A stretch of DNA of 64,000 nucleotides. Origin: Calycina herbarum. Lineage: Eukaryota > Ascomycota > Leotiomycetes > Helotiales > Pezizellaceae. Shown piece by piece: positions 10,674 to 24,416 of this stretch (its first letter is position 1; the number at the start of each line of letters is the position of its first letter). Position numbers and translations under genes: made by a program. The stretch is taken from NCBI GenBank assembly GCA_001414485.1, contig LLEY01000012.1:310001-374000 (forward strand). Reading direction: 5' to 3'. Under the pieces are notes generated by a model. That model saw only the letters and a list, made by a program, of their open reading frames with translations, made no database searches and was not told where the DNA came from.

Positions 10674-11573
10674 CTATCTCTTTCTTAGACTAGTATATCT
10701 CTACGCTTAAGTATAACCTAAGAAATATCGTTAATAAGCTAGAGGCTCTTTTCTTTTCCTATTATAAGCCTTTCTACTTTAAAATCTAAACTAAAAAGAT
10801 ATTATACTAACGCCTTTCTATATATAGAAAGAACTAGCGACGAAATACGTTCTTATACCTATTATACGAATACTTCTAAAGAGGTAATCTAGCGATATAT
10901 TACCGTAGGTGATAAATATTCTACTTATACTCTTTATAGCAAGCCTTGTAATATTAAGAAGTAGAATAAGACTCTCTCTCTTTAGTCCTAGGAATCTTTT
11001 AATAAATAACAGAAGAAGCTTTAAGTAGAGAAAGAGAAAGCGATAGTGAAAATCCTTTATCTTAGGAAATAACAACGTTTCTTAGATAAGCGTAAGCGTA
11101 AGATGTTATAACGCGGGCTTTTATCTTTAAACGAGCTAGATAAAGCTATAGAGAAGGAAAAGAATAAGAGAGAAGAGTAGATAGAGAAGGAAAAGAAGAA
11201 AGTAGAGGTTACCTAGCTAGTAGTCTTATTACCTCTTATCGAATCCGACTCTGCTCTCGATCTATACTTTTTTAAAGCCTTTTCTCTTAACTATAAGATA
11301 TAGATAACCTTAGGTTTTAGTAGTAGAACTCCTAAAGTTCCTCTAAGTAATAGATAAGGCTCTCTCTTAGTTTCTGAGTATTTTCTAAGTATAGATAATT
11401 TAACTATTTAATTAAGTACTTAGCTTATCTTTTAATAAGTTTATAGTTAAGAATCCTCTTAATCTTATACTTAGTATTCGGGTTTACTAGTTAGATTTCT
11501 ATATATAGAGCTAGTAGTACTCCTAGTAATACTAGTTCGAGTAAGGATATATAGAATACTAGTATAACGAAAC
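10674..11573 (-). mobile_element. 3' internal fragment of gypsy copy D with antisense accessory frame
   Basis: This is the internal DNA next to the 3' LTR of copy D, cut at 11574 where the LTR of copy C begins. The right-hand part (about 11300-11573) is the end of the chromodomain region read on the minus strand. Between about 10850 and 11300 the plus strand, antisense to pol, keeps a recognisable Lys/Arg/Glu-rich coiled-coil frame. It contains LRK..QRFLDKRKRKML and SLNELDKAIEKEK, interrupted by RIP-type stops. The same antisense frame occurs in copies A and B. Confidence 0.6.
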
Positions 11574-12018
11574 TTAAACGAACTAAACAAAGATAACTAA
11601 GTCTCGAAGGTTAGTATATAGATAAGAAGTATAGATACGCCGGGTTGTTTACTTAGAAGTAAACTCGTTACTTATATTAAAGATATTAAATAAGATAATA
11701 AGATTAATAACTAAAGTTAAGTACAAAGCTCCTATCTAATAGTAGAAGTGCTAGTCTTATATAGAACCTTCGTTTATATTAGAGTCCTGCTTAGTAGGAG
11801 TCTCGAAGATAGAGTCTAACTCTATTTCTAGGGCTTCTTAAAACTAGACTCTATTACCTAACTACTTCTAACTAAGTTATATAATATAACTATAATAAGA
11901 TCTCTAGGATTATATATCTATCTAATCCCTTCTTCCTTTTAGAGTTATAATAGTATTCGTTCTATTAGAGCGTCGCCTAGACTTTATTTATTTATATACT
12001 AGTACGTGATTTATAATA
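11574..12018 (-). repeat. 3' LTR of gypsy copy C
   Basis: About 445 bp beginning TATAACGAAACTTAAACG and ending TTATAATA, followed by ACTATCCCCTTCTTAG, the reversed polypurine tract. It matches the other LTRs of this family. No second LTR of this copy is identifiable, so copy C is incomplete at its 5' end. Confidence 0.75.
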
Positions 12019-13311
12019 CTATCCCCTTCTTAGCCTAGCGTGTCTCTATGTTAGAATATAATCTAAAATATATTATTAGAAAGATATCGACTCTTCCTTA
12101 TATATAAACATATCCTCCTCTTATATTAAACGAAAAGAGCGTCTAGCTCTTACTATATAAATCGAATCTATATAACGTCTAGTAGAGACTTGTTCTTTTT
12201 ATTATAAATAGTCTTGTCGCTACTTTCTAGAGCTTTCTAAATTCTTTTAATATTCTAAGTATATTTGATTAAAAAGATTCTATAATAGTTCTAGTTATCT
12301 CGACGTTTCTTCTTCTAGATCTTAAAAACCTATGTATTAATTCTTCTTTAGTCCTTTATATAAACGACTCTCTATTACTTCTCTAAGCTCTCCTCTCTTA
12401 AGTCCTTCTCTTAAGTCCTCGTCCTCTTAGTTTCCTATCTTTAAGATAGTATCTTTTATTAAACAGGTACTTTCTAATAATATTTCTCTATCTAACTCTA
12501 GTTCTAAGTTCTAGGCAGCTCTGAGTTTCGTTAGTAGAATTCCTAAAGTTCCTCTAAGTAATAGATAAGACTTTCTTTTAGTTCTTAAGTATTTTCTAAG
12601 TATAGATAATCTATCTATTTAATTAAATATTTAAGTTATTCTCTAATAGTTTTATAGTTAAGAATCTTCTTAACCTTATATTCTATGTTTAGGTTTACTA
12701 GTTGGATTTCTATATATAGAGCCGGTAGTACTCCTAGTAGTACTAGTTTAAGTAGAGATATATAGAATACTAGGTAGATGTTTATTATCTTTAATAGTAC
12801 TAATTTATAATTTAAAAGTCTTTTAACTTGTTTAATTTAAATAGTCTAAGTTTTTTATAATCTAGTTTATTACTTAATCTTTTTATATTAATATTTTTCT
12901 ATACTAAGTAGACTTTATCTCTCTCTTTTAACGTTAGCTTCTAACTACGTCGTTTATTATAGTAGTATATATTTCTTTTAGCTATAAACTATAAGTTTTC
13001 TACTAGTTCTTTATATAACCTTTTAATTTTTAAGACCTAAATATAAGTAAGCTAATTATTAATAGTTGTAGATAGTAGTTCTTAATATACTATTAATTTA
13101 TATCTAAAGTTAGTATAGAATAGTATAATATATATTATTTATATTACTAAACTATTATAGATAAACTATACTAAAGGTAGTAGTTCTATCTAGTTATTTT
13201 ACTAGTAGTTTATATAATAACGAAGGTATATCTTAACTACTTAATTTATACGTTCGTTTCCTCTATTTATCTAAGAGTAAAAAGCTATAAAAAGCTTCCT
13301 TTTTATATCTA

Positions 13312-14444
13312 ACGTAATCTATTACCGAGCTGCGTATATCACCGAGCTACGTACTTTTACCGACTTCTACTACTTTAAAATATAATAAATCAACTATAAT
13401 AATAGATAAAACTTATTACTCTTCGGATTCTAATAAGCTAGATATATCTACAAGTTCTTAACAAGTTCGCGTATTATAACCAGTCTTTCCGTAAGTACTA
13501 TAACGTTACATAGTCGAAATCCCTTCCTTACGATTTACCCTTCTAAAGCGCTTGTCGCGTCGTATCTGCTTATTTACTTCGTCTTAAGCTATAATATCGT
13601 ATATATCCTCTATAGTAAGTATACCTCCTTAACAGATACGATTCTTTTTAGCTCTACGACGCTTAGAAAGTGCCTTATTTGCCGCTCGAAGTATACGTAG
13701 CTCGGTATTAACAAGAGTTAATTTATAAGCTAAACGCTCTATACCTTACTATTGCCTATTCTCAATTGCCTAGTTAAACTACCTTACTCTTGCCACGTCG
13801 ATCGACATAAGTAACAACTATTCTAGGACAGATTTAACCTATTATAAAGCCGGTCTCGTCGAAGTTATAGAAATCGCTATCTACTATACTATATTTCGCT
13901 TATATATTCTCTACTAGTCGAAACCACGCGCTAATTAACTTAGGATCTTCGTATAAGGCTCTTTAAAAGTCGTAAACGCGATTGAAACACGTCTTTAGCT
14001 CTGGTCGTCGAACTATGAATCGTTCTACTTAGCGCTTTCCGACACGTTTTACTCCGCGTGCCTCGAGGAGGTAATTCACTATATCTTCTATATTAACTAG
14101 CTAAGGCGAAAACCCTCTAGAATCTCGATTAAATATATGTTAAATAATTGTTTCCTTCTCTAATTTCGTCAGCTTTAAACAATTAGGTTCAGTATCGCTA
14201 TAAGAAGGTCAGCTGTTTATTCTAAGACGAAGAGTAGATTTAAGAACTTTGTAGATTTTTACAGCGTTTCTATAGCTTAATTTTCGTTTAGATGTTCGAA
14301 TAGCTTTAATAGCTAATATAATTCGTGCTTCTTAAGTTTAGACTTATATTATAGAAGAAGAAAACGCGTATTAAAGTAGTAGAGTAGTAAATTCGGTAAA
14401 AGTGCGCAGCTCGGTGATATACGCAGCTCGGTAATAGATCACGT
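13312..14444 (-). mobile_element. Fot1/pogo-type DNA transposon, internally deleted
   Basis: This 1133-bp element is flanked by TA (13310-13311 and 14445-14446). Its terminal repeats open ACGTAATC, followed by tandem 17-mers TATTACCGAGCTGCGTA and TATCACCGAGCTACGTA. The corresponding stretch of copy B (about 26262-26285) is uninterrupted. On the minus strand near 13850-13890 the transposase keeps YNFDETGF, the first catalytic-Asp motif of pogo/DDE_1 enzymes, so it is less mutated than its relatives. It lacks about 0.7 kb found in its 1.83-1.86-kb relatives and is presumably non-autonomous. Confidence 0.85.
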
Positions 14445-14590
14445 TAATCGATTTATAAGAGTAATCTAAAATTTAGAGATAAAGAGTTTATCTCTATTTA
14501 AGAGTATTTCTTCTAATAGTCTATATCTTAAGACTACCTTTTTAAGGAATATAAATACTAGTTCCTTAGCTATACTTAACTCTATATATA

Positions 14591-16446
14591 ACGTAGTTTA
14601 TTAGAACCTCGGTTATATTAGAACTCTGATTAATTTTCCTTAGTATATAACTTTAAACTTAAATAACTTAATTATAATATATTAAACTAACTATTTATAA
14701 TTAGAGTCTAATATACTAGATATATCTACAGCTTCTTAACAAGTTTATATATTATAACTAGCTTTTCTATAGATTCTATAGTATTATTTAAACAGTTGCC
14801 TCTTCTTATAACTATCTCTCGCTATACGTATATCGCGTTATACCTACTTATCTACGTCTTTCTAAGCTATAATATCCTATATATCCTCTATAATAAGTAT
14901 ACTCTCTTTATAGATACGAGTCTTTTTAGCTTTCTAGCGTTTACTAAGAGCTTTATTTACTATCTAAAGTATACGTACCTCGGTAGATAGAAGAGTTATC
15001 TTATAAGCTATTCGCTCTATACCTTTAGCTAGCGTTATAACTGTCTTAAATAGAGAGGTTAGCGAGCTTCTCTAATAGCGAGTAATTCGATTTCGTATAA
15101 GAGTTAACTATAAAAGAGCTTCTATTAGATTAGAAGAGGTCTGAGATTCCTATAGAAGAGTGTTAGCAGTAGAGAGTCTAGAGAGTATTAGAGTCTATAA
15201 CTTTATATCAAGCTTTGAAATCACTACTTACGGATTAAAAGATACTAGGCCAGCTCTATAGAATCTAGCCTAAGCGTTCTAGACTGTTATAGATTCTCTA
15301 TATACTACTACAAAGGCTAGAAAGAACTCTACTTTAGTAATATAGTTAATATAAGCTTTAATAAACGTCTTAATCTATCGACTATACGCTTGTTTTAATA
15401 TACTAAAATATCTAATATTAAGTAGTTAAGTTAGATAAGACGAGTAAGAAGGTAATCTAAGAGTTATAATATTATATATCTTATAATACTCTTGAAATTC
15501 TACTGATTCATAGCTCTTATATCTATCTAATACTAGTATTCGATATAGCTCTCTTATATAAGTAGTAGTATATTAATTAAAATGTTTTATCTATTCTAGA
15601 TCTATCTTATTATTTATCTATCTATTAATTATCGGTTTAATAACCTAGTTAGATAGAAGACTACTATTAGTATACTAATTTATAAGATAATTCTTTTCTT
15701 AAACTACTAAAAATAGAGAAATACTCTAGCCTTTACTATTAATATAGGTAATAGTAGTAGCTTATTCTCGATTCTCTAGCTAAACTGTCTTATCTCTACT
15801 ACGTCGATCTATATAAGTAACAACTATTATATAATAAATCACGTCTATTATAAACCTAGTTTCGTCGAAGTTATAGAAGTCGTAGTCTAAAACTCTATAT
15901 TTCGCTTATATTTTCGTAACTAGTCGAAACTATACGCTAATTAGCTTAGGATCTTCGTATAAGACTCTTTAGAAATTATAAACGCGATTAAAACGCGTCT
16001 TAAAAGCTAGTTATCGTTATATAAACCGATAAGCCCAGAGCTTACTAACGCGTTTTTCTTCTTATAACTCGAGGATAAAATTAGCTATATCTTCTATACT
16101 AGCTAACTAGGGTATAAACTCTCTAGAATCTATATTAAGTATATTCTAAATAATTACTTCTTCTATCTTAGACAATTTAAGGTTTACTAGTCGACGGTCG
16201 GCTAGAGAAAGATAGCTGTTTATTCTATTATTAAGTATAGAATAAAGTATTCCGTAGATTTTTATAGCTTTCTATTAACTTAGCTTTTTAGATATTCGAA
16301 TTATCTTAATAGCTAGAATAACTTTTAATTCTTTAGTAATAATAGACATAGTAGAAGGTTAAAAAAACGTATATTAAAGTTAGAAAGTAGGATTTTAGGA
16401 AAATTAATTAGAGTTTTAATATAACCGAGGTTCTAATAAACCACGT
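14591..16446 (-). mobile_element. Fot1/pogo-type DNA transposon
   Basis: This 1856-bp element is flanked by TA (14589-14590 and 16447-16448). Its ends start ACGTAGTT, followed by tandem 17-mers TATTAGAACCTCGGTTA and TATTAGAACTCTGATTA. The flanking gypsy sequence rejoins to match copy B at about 26406. The minus strand near 15840-15900 carries a degraded DFYNFDETR-like catalytic block of the DDE_1 (pogo) transposase family. Size, TA target and long ends fit Fot1 elements of ascomycetes. All frames are broken. Confidence 0.85.
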
Positions 16447-17111
16447 TAGTACTAAAATTATATATTTTATAAGTCGTTCTATAATAACTAGAATCGAGTT
16501 ATACTTAACTCTTATTATCAGGTCTTTAGATTTTAGTAGCTTAATAATAAAATCCTAAGATATTAATTTCTAAGATATTTATAATATTAGAGTAGTATCT
16601 ATTTATCTATAAGATATATAGTAGGAAGCCTTATTCCTAGTATAAATATTATACTCTACTATTACTTTCTTAACTACTATAGATAATCGATTAATATAGT
16701 AGTATTTCTTTATCTACTAGATAGTTCTTTAGACACTTTAATAGCTATATACTAGTATTATATAGTATTTCTAAATAAATTCTTTTATATATAAGTTAGA
16801 AATCTAAAGTTTCTCTTTCTTATATCTGTTTTTATAGTTTTATTCTTCTTATAAATAGTATATATTAACGTCTAGTTCCTATTCTAGGTTTCTTTCCTCT
16901 TAAAGTACCTAAGGTTGTTCTCTTTCTTAAGCGTTCTAGATTTTATTTCTCTAGAGGTCGATCTTCTCTAGAACTATAATCTTATATACTATTAGAGTTA
17001 AGTCTCTATTCTTAAGAGATTTTAAGATTATAATCTTTTTATACTCTTTGTTTCCTTTATACCTAGGTTTCTAGCTAAGAGTATTAGCTCGAGTATTTAA
17101 TATTCTACTTA

Positions 17112-18946
17112 ATATATTTTATAAGCGAGCTAGCTACTTTTCTAAATAACTTATTTTTAAATACAAATTACTTAATACTAGAATAAGCTGTTATATTATA
17201 TAAGATATTATAAGATTATTTAGAGTTGTTACTATCTTTAGTATCTACTATTTCTACTTAATAAGTACGAGAATTATATCTAGTTTTACTATAACGTCTA
17301 TAGTATCTCTCTATCTAAACCTTCTTTTTTATCTCTCTACTACTCTTCTAATCGCTATCGTCTATAGAAGTAATTAAACTAATTACCTTCTCTACTATTA
17401 ATATCTCTTAACTCTAAATATATTTCCTTTTATAACTCTTATACTTAGTTATAGCCTTAGTTACCTCGCGAAGATCTGTGATTTCTTTCTATATTAATAC
17501 TATATCGTATACTATCCTAGTAGAGTCTTTTTCTAGCTAATTAAGAGACTTAATAATAGAACTAGACGATAAGTCTTAGTATCTTTAAATCCGGTCTTAA
17601 ATAAATATTAATTAAGCCTCTATCTCGCGTACGTTACTTAGTATTCTAGACTTCTATAGAGTGTCTTCTAGTATAACTAGAGTCGGTATATAAAGCTTTA
17701 AATCAAGATTTGATAATATAACACCTAGGTCGTATAAGACTAGTCTAGTACCTCGAAAACTCGTGTAGATATTATCCTTTGTAAAAGCTTTATAAAAAGC
17801 TACTTTAAAAGCTTAAAAGAAGGTTTCTTTAGTAATATAGTTGATATAATTACGTACTAAGCTAGAGATCTTATTTCTATATACTCGCTTTAATAGCGAA
17901 AAACAGCTAATATTAAGCAGCTGTAATAAATACAAAGAATATAGAGGTATATAAAGAGTAATAATATTAAAGTCTTTATAAAGTCGCTGGAATTCAAGCG
18001 AGTTATAGCTGTCGTAACTATTAATAATTAGTAGTCTATATTCTCTAACGCTTCGTACTTTTATATACTTATTAAAATACTCTAACTATATAACTCTAAG
18101 CTTATTATTTATCTAGCTATTAGTACTAATATTAATCACCTAGTCGCGTAGTATATCTATGTTCTTATACTAAGAAGATATAAGTACCTTATCTATAAAG
18201 ATAATAAATAGCGGGATTATCTAATCTATTATATTAACTTCTTAAATAACTATAACTTATTCGCGATTACCTAGCTAAACTTTTTTACGTCTCTTATATA
18301 TCTCTAAACTTATAATAATAAGCTAAGATAATATAACACTTATTATAAAACCGGTCTTATTAAAATTATATATATCCTCGTCTATAATACTATGTTTATT
18401 CTTAAATAACTATATAAGTATAAACTATAAGCTAATAATCCGCGGATCTTTAGTTAAAGCTTACTAATAATTATAAGAACGACTCTATCGAGTTTTTAGC
18501 TTAGGTATATACCGAATAAAGTTGTCTAACTAGTTTCTATCTATAGACTATCTATCGCGCTTCTTTAGTAAGTTATTAGCTATATCTTATACTATATCCC
18601 TTGTAGGCGAAAACCCTCTCGAATCCTGCTCTAATATATACCTAATTATTACCCCCTTCTCTAGCTTCGTAAGTTTCTTCGAATTAGGCTCTTAATCGCG
18701 TCTTAGTTAGATTCCAGCGTATCGGCTTAAAATAGTAGATCGAGGGGTATTATAAGCCTTCGTAGCGCTTTGTTAGGTAATTAACACGTCGTTTTCAAGT
18801 GCTTAGATAGCTAAGTTGATATTGTTTTCGTTAGAAGACATTTAGACGTTATTTAGTAGAGATAATATAACTAGAAGTTAATAATTATTATAAAGTTTAA
18901 AAGATAGCCAGCTTGCTTATATAGCTAGCTCGCTTATAAAACACGT
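17112..18946 (-). mobile_element. Fot1/pogo-type DNA transposon
   Basis: This 1835-bp element is flanked by TA (17110-17111 and 18947-18948). The right end, reverse-complemented, reads ACGTGTTT, TATAAGCGAGCTAGCTA, TATAAGCAAGCTGGCTA. The left end is RIP-altered (ATATATTT) and keeps only one 17-mer, so one unit was lost there. The empty site matches copy B at about 26984. The reading direction is minus and the frames are broken. Confidence 0.8.
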
Positions 18947-19473
18947 TATATAACGAATAATAATATCGAATTCTAATAATATTTTAGACTATTTTACTAG
19001 TTGTCTTATTATAAGCTCTTTTATCTAAGTAAATATTCTTAAATTCTTATAGTTAATTAAAACTATAATCTAATATTTTACCTCTTAAAAGTATATTCTC
19101 TAGTATTCTAAAGCTGGTACTATAGTAAGTAACTCTTTATTAAAGATACTATAGTTCTATTATACTAGGTTAAATATTTTAGAGTAGTATATAATAGATA
19201 TAAGTTTCTCTTTATTATTTAGTTATAAGTAAACCGCTTCTACTACTATGTCTAAAGCGTCTGTTTCTACTATACTAGGCTTATCTATATCGAAATCGTA
19301 TAAAATAAGCTTTTCTATAAATTTCGTTTTAATTTTTTAAAAAGTATTCTTAGCTTATTTATTCTATATAAACTTAATAGTCTTTTTAATTAGTACTAAT
19401 ATTAGTTTAGTAATCTTTATATAGTCTCTAATAAATAGATAGTAGAAGTTTATAAATCTAAGAAAGAACTATA

Positions 19474-21306
19474 ACGTAGTATACTAGGACCTCGTGATTA
19501 TTAGAACCTTGTGAATTTTTTCCTACTCTACTACTTTAAAATATAATAAAACTACTTAGAATCTAATAAACTAGATATATTTACAACTTCTTAACACGTC
19601 TATGTATTATAACTAGTTTTTCTATAAGTACTATAACATCGCTAAGTCGTTTGTTTTTCATCTTCTCTACTCTCTCTAGAGCGCTTATTATATTAAACCT
19701 ACTCCTCTATATTCTTCTAAGCTAATCCGTCCTATATATCCTCTATAGTAAGTATACCTCCTTCTTAAACACGGGTATTTTTAGCTCTCTAGCGTTTACT
19801 AAGAGCTTTATTTACTATTTAAAGTATATAGACCTAGGCTAATAAGAGAGTTACCTTATAAGCTAATCGCTCTATACCTTTTACTAATAAAGTAATTATT
19901 TAGAAAATAAGTATTAGCAAGCTTCCTTAGTAACGAGTAATACGATCCTTAACAAGAGTTGATTACGAAAGAGCTTTAGAAGAGTTACGAGGAGTCTAGG
20001 AGACCTAAGAGGTAGCGTCGGCAGAGGGGGGTCTAGTAGGTATAAGAGTCTATAACTTAATATTAAGCTTTAAGATCATAGTCTAGGGTTCTAGAGATAC
20101 TAGACTAGCTCTACAGAACCTAGCTTTAGCGTTTTAGGTTATTATTAACTAGTTATAAGCTATATAAAACGTAAGAAAGAACTCGACCTTAGTAATATAG
20201 TTTATATAAGTCTTAATAAAGGTCTTGATTTACCGCTTATATATATGTTTAAGAATACTAAAACACCTAACATCGAGTAGCTAGGTTAGATAAGATAAAT
20301 AAGGAGGTAGGCAAAGAGTAATAATATTATATAACTTGTAATACTCTTAGAATACTACTGATTTATAACTCTTATATCTATCTAGAACTAATATTTAATA
20401 TAGCTCTTATATATAACTATAAGTATACTTATTAAAGTATTCTAGCTATTCTAAACCTGTCTTATTATTAGTCTATCTATTACTAGTTAGTTTAATAACC
20501 TAGTTGTTAAGAAGACTGCTCTTAGTATACTAACTAGTAAGGTGATTTTTCTCTTAAACTACTAAGAATAGAGAGATACTTAAACCCTCTCTATTAATAT
20601 AGACAATTGCTATAGCCTATTCCCGATTACCTAGCTAGACAGTCTTATCTCTACCACGTCGATTAGTACGTATAATAACTATTCTAACGTAGATAACATC
20701 TATTATAAAACTAGTCTTATCAAAGTTATAGAAATCGTAGTCTTAGATCTTATATTTCGCTTATATATTCTCTACTAGTCGAAACCACGCGCTAATTAGC
20801 TTAGGATCTTTATATAAGGCTCTTTAGAAATCGTAAACGCGATTAAAACACGTCTTTAGTTCTAGACGTTGTTATATAAATTATTATACCTAGTTCTTTC
20901 TAACGCGTTATCCTCTATATAACTCGAGTATATAATTTACTATATCTTCTATACTACCTAGCTAGAGTATAAATCCTCTTATATCTAGATTAAGTATATT
21001 TTAAATAATTACCTCCTCTTCTATTATAGTTATTTTATAATTTACTAGCCAGCGTTCGCTAAGAGTAGTTTAACTAGCTATTCTATTAGTAAGTATAGAA
21101 TAAGAGACTCTATATAGCTTTATAGCTTTACTACGGTTTATTCGTTTAGATAATTAAATAGCTTTAATAGCTAGGATAATTCAAGCTTCTTAGGTTTAAG
21201 ATTCTATTAGGTAGTTATTAAGAAAACGCGTATTAAAGTTAGAGGTAGTAGAGTAGAGAAAAAATTCATAAGATTCTAATAATCACGAGGTCCTAGTATA
21301 CTACGT
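19474..21306 (-). mobile_element. Fot1/pogo-type DNA transposon
   Basis: This 1833-bp element is flanked by TA (19472-19473 and 21307-21308). Its ends read ACGTAGTA, TACTAGGACCTCGTGAT, TATTAGAACCTTGTGAA. On the minus strand near 20760-20640 the transposase reads DFYNFDKTSF, then RRGRDKTVQLGNRE, the conserved first catalytic block of pogo/Fot1 DDE_1 enzymes. GLEWLEYFNKYT follows further on. The host sequence rejoins to match copy B at about 27510. RIP-type stops break the frame. Confidence 0.88.
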
Positions 21307-24300
21307 TATATCTTTTATATTCTCTAGTAATTTCTAGTTTAAGATATCTTAGATTTTTACTAGATCTATTTCTATTTTTTCTAAGCTAAATACCTAATCT
21401 AGGAAAAGTATCTAAGTTACTTTAAACTCGTATTTTAATAGTTTAAGATAAGAATCTACTTTAAGTAGTCGACGTAGAACTTCTCTTATATATCTCTTAT
21501 ATTTCTCTTCTTTTTCTAAGAAGATTAGAATATTATCTAGATAATAGATTACTATTATTCCTAGAAGATCTTCTAAAATATTATTATTCTATCTCTAGTA
21601 TATAGCTAGTATATTATATAGTTTAAATAGTATAACTATATATTTATAAAGACCTAATAGTAAGGTAAATACCGTTTTCTATTCGTTTCTAACTTTTATT
21701 TATATAAGTCTATAAGTGTTTTATTAATCTAGTTTTATAAATCGTACTACTCTATCTAACTTATTCTATAAGTACTAGCTACTAGGTAATAGATAAGCGT
21801 TCTTAACTATAGTATAATTTACTTCTTAGTAATTAATATATACTCTTCTATCTAGGTCGTTCTTTTTCTTAATAATAAGTATATTTAAGATAATTAGTAA
21901 CTTAGATTTCCTAATATATCTCTTCTTAATACCTTTCTTTATATAACTTTCTATTCTTTATAAGTTTTTCTAGTTATATAACCGAAGCTTCTGTTTTTTA
22001 AGATTATAACTCTCTTTTAATTTAATCTTATAATCTTATAAGCGATGTTCTAGTAAGGCTTATAAGTCTTCTAGGTTTTTAAATAATACTTTAAATTCTC
22101 TATACTATATAGGTATTTCGTTATTAGCTGTTCTACTAGCTTATAAAGGACCTTAGACTAGGTGTTCTAGTACTTTAGAAGAGGTAGCGCTAATCTTATT
22201 CTAGTCTTATAGTTATAAATATAACCTTATATATTTATATTAACTAAAGGTTATTATTTAAGCCTTCTAGTTAATATCTAGATTATATTCTTAGATCTAT
22301 AGTATACTAAGTATTACTTCCTTACTTTCTATTTTAATAATATCGAATTATATATCTAAGTAGTATCTTTTAATATTAATTTTTATTTGAATAGTTTACT
22401 AATTAATAATTCTATCTTAGTATATAACGTCTATTCTATTAAATATCCCTAGGTAATATAGCTTTATATCTTTGATTAGAACGTTTAGCTTCTTTAGAGC
22501 TATTAGAGAAAGAAAATTACCTATTACTCTAGAGTTAATTATAACTCGAAATTTCTTTTCTTATATTTTCGTAGTTATAATTAACTAATTCTCTAATTAT
22601 TAGATAGTAAAGTTCTCTCTATACTATCTCTGTTTCTTAATTAATATTATATTTACTTATTTCTTAAAAGATTATACTAAATAATCTTCTAGTTCTAAAT
22701 TCCTAAAATATTACTCTAATATTACTAACTAAAGTAACTATAGTATATTAGCTTTTTATTTCTAGTATTACTTTCTTATTATTAGATAACGTATCTAAGA
22801 AACTAGGTTTTAAGTGTTCTACGAAGTCTCTAGAACTCTACTACTACTATAAACTAGTTTCTTTCTAAATGTCTACGACTATTTATATATCTTCTATCTT
22901 AGGCTAACTAAATAGCTTATCTTACTTCTAGCTATATTTAGGTTTCTTAAACTTAATACTTTCTCTTTTAGTAATAGAGCTAACTATAGTTACTCGGTTC
23001 TAGTCGTTCTATACTATCTTATAGGTGGTTAAGATAGTAGGTACGATTCTCTAAGTAGAATATAAGCTTTAAAAGTTAGGTTTCTAGTCTTTTATATATA
23101 TCTATCTATTTCCTTTCTTAAAAGTTCTAATAAATACCTATATCTTATTCTATTTAAGCTTATATATTCTAGGATCTACCTTCGACGAGTTAGATACTAA
23201 TTCTAACGATTCTAATAAACTTATTAATAACGATGATTTATATTCGATCTATAGTAGCGACGCTTATTCTACGACTAAACGCGTATTATAGTATGTTTTA
23301 AGAAGTAGATTACTATTATTATTATTATCTTATATTCTATCTATTCAAGTCTTAAGTTTTTTATTATACTCGATTTATACGTTTAGCTATAGATATATAG
23401 CGTCTACTATTATATCTAAGGCGTCTGTCTTAATTTATATACTATATTCTCTAGCTTTAAGTTTATTATCTATAAACTCGATTTTATTAAGTAGAGTAAC
23501 TTCTTTTTAAACAGTAGTATTAACCTGTCTCTTCTCTTTAGAGTCTTTCTTCTTACTATACTCGTTTACTCTATAACTAGAGAGGTTATATAAGTAATAT
23601 AAGTTTTACTTACGTCGACGATTTCACTTCTTCTAAGAAAGTTCTCTCTTCTAGGAGTTCCTCTTTATAGTCTCTTTCTTCGAGACCTATGATTTCTAAG
23701 TAATATTAATTTCTATTAAATCTCTATAGTTCTTTTTCCTACTCTTTCTATACCGATGTCTATAACTACCTCTTTTTTCTAGGCTTTGTTTATAATTCTA
23801 ATTATCGATCTTAATTATATTATTAGTTAACTTATTAAGTGTGTTTAGAAAGTCGTTCTAAGCTAGCTCGTTCTTAATACTATCTTTTAATCCTCTATAG
23901 AACTGCTTATATAAGGCTTTATTATTCTAGCTAAGGCGTATAGAATACTACTAGAACATTGATATATACTTAGTAGCTAAGCTCTTTTATCGAAGGCTAT
24001 ATAAGACTTATACTACTTTTTTCTTTAAATCTATATCTATAAATATCTAATTAATTCTCTTCTTAAACCTAGTAATAGTTAAGAACAACTCTTAAGTACT
24101 CTAACTTATAAGATTTAATACCTTCTTATTTAATATTTTATTCTTCTAAAAATCCTCTAAATAAGGTTCTATCTAGTTATATACTGCTCTCTTAAGACAG
24201 GTAGTAAGCTATATAACCTGATCTGTTTTATAAGCGAACTATACTAAGTGAAAGTTTAAGTATATTAAAGCTTTTATAATAAACTTAGCAAGTTTCTCTA

Positions 24301-24416
24301 AGAAGCTGTTAAATGTTTTTAGTATTAGCAGCTTTACCTCCTCTCTAAGAGTAGTAATCGGCGCTGCCGACAACGTTAGCGCTGTCGGTAGCGTAGAAGT
24401 TAAGCTCGAGGCTAGC

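Larger units (their letters stand above)
12019..24416 (-). mobile_element. Internal region of gypsy chromovirus copy C, interrupted by four Fot1-like transposons
   Basis: Removing the four TA-flanked inserts leaves about 5.7 kb of degraded gag-pol on the minus strand. The RT active site reads YYLDN on the minus strand near 21540, where YLDD is expected. A zinc-knuckle remnant lies near 23570-23620 and gag lies at about 23960-24416. The chromodomain region lies near 12540-12780. The part next to the 3' LTR (about 12019-12540) differs from copies A, B and D. The 5' end is lost at the junction with copy B. All frames are broken by RIP-type stops. Confidence 0.75.
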
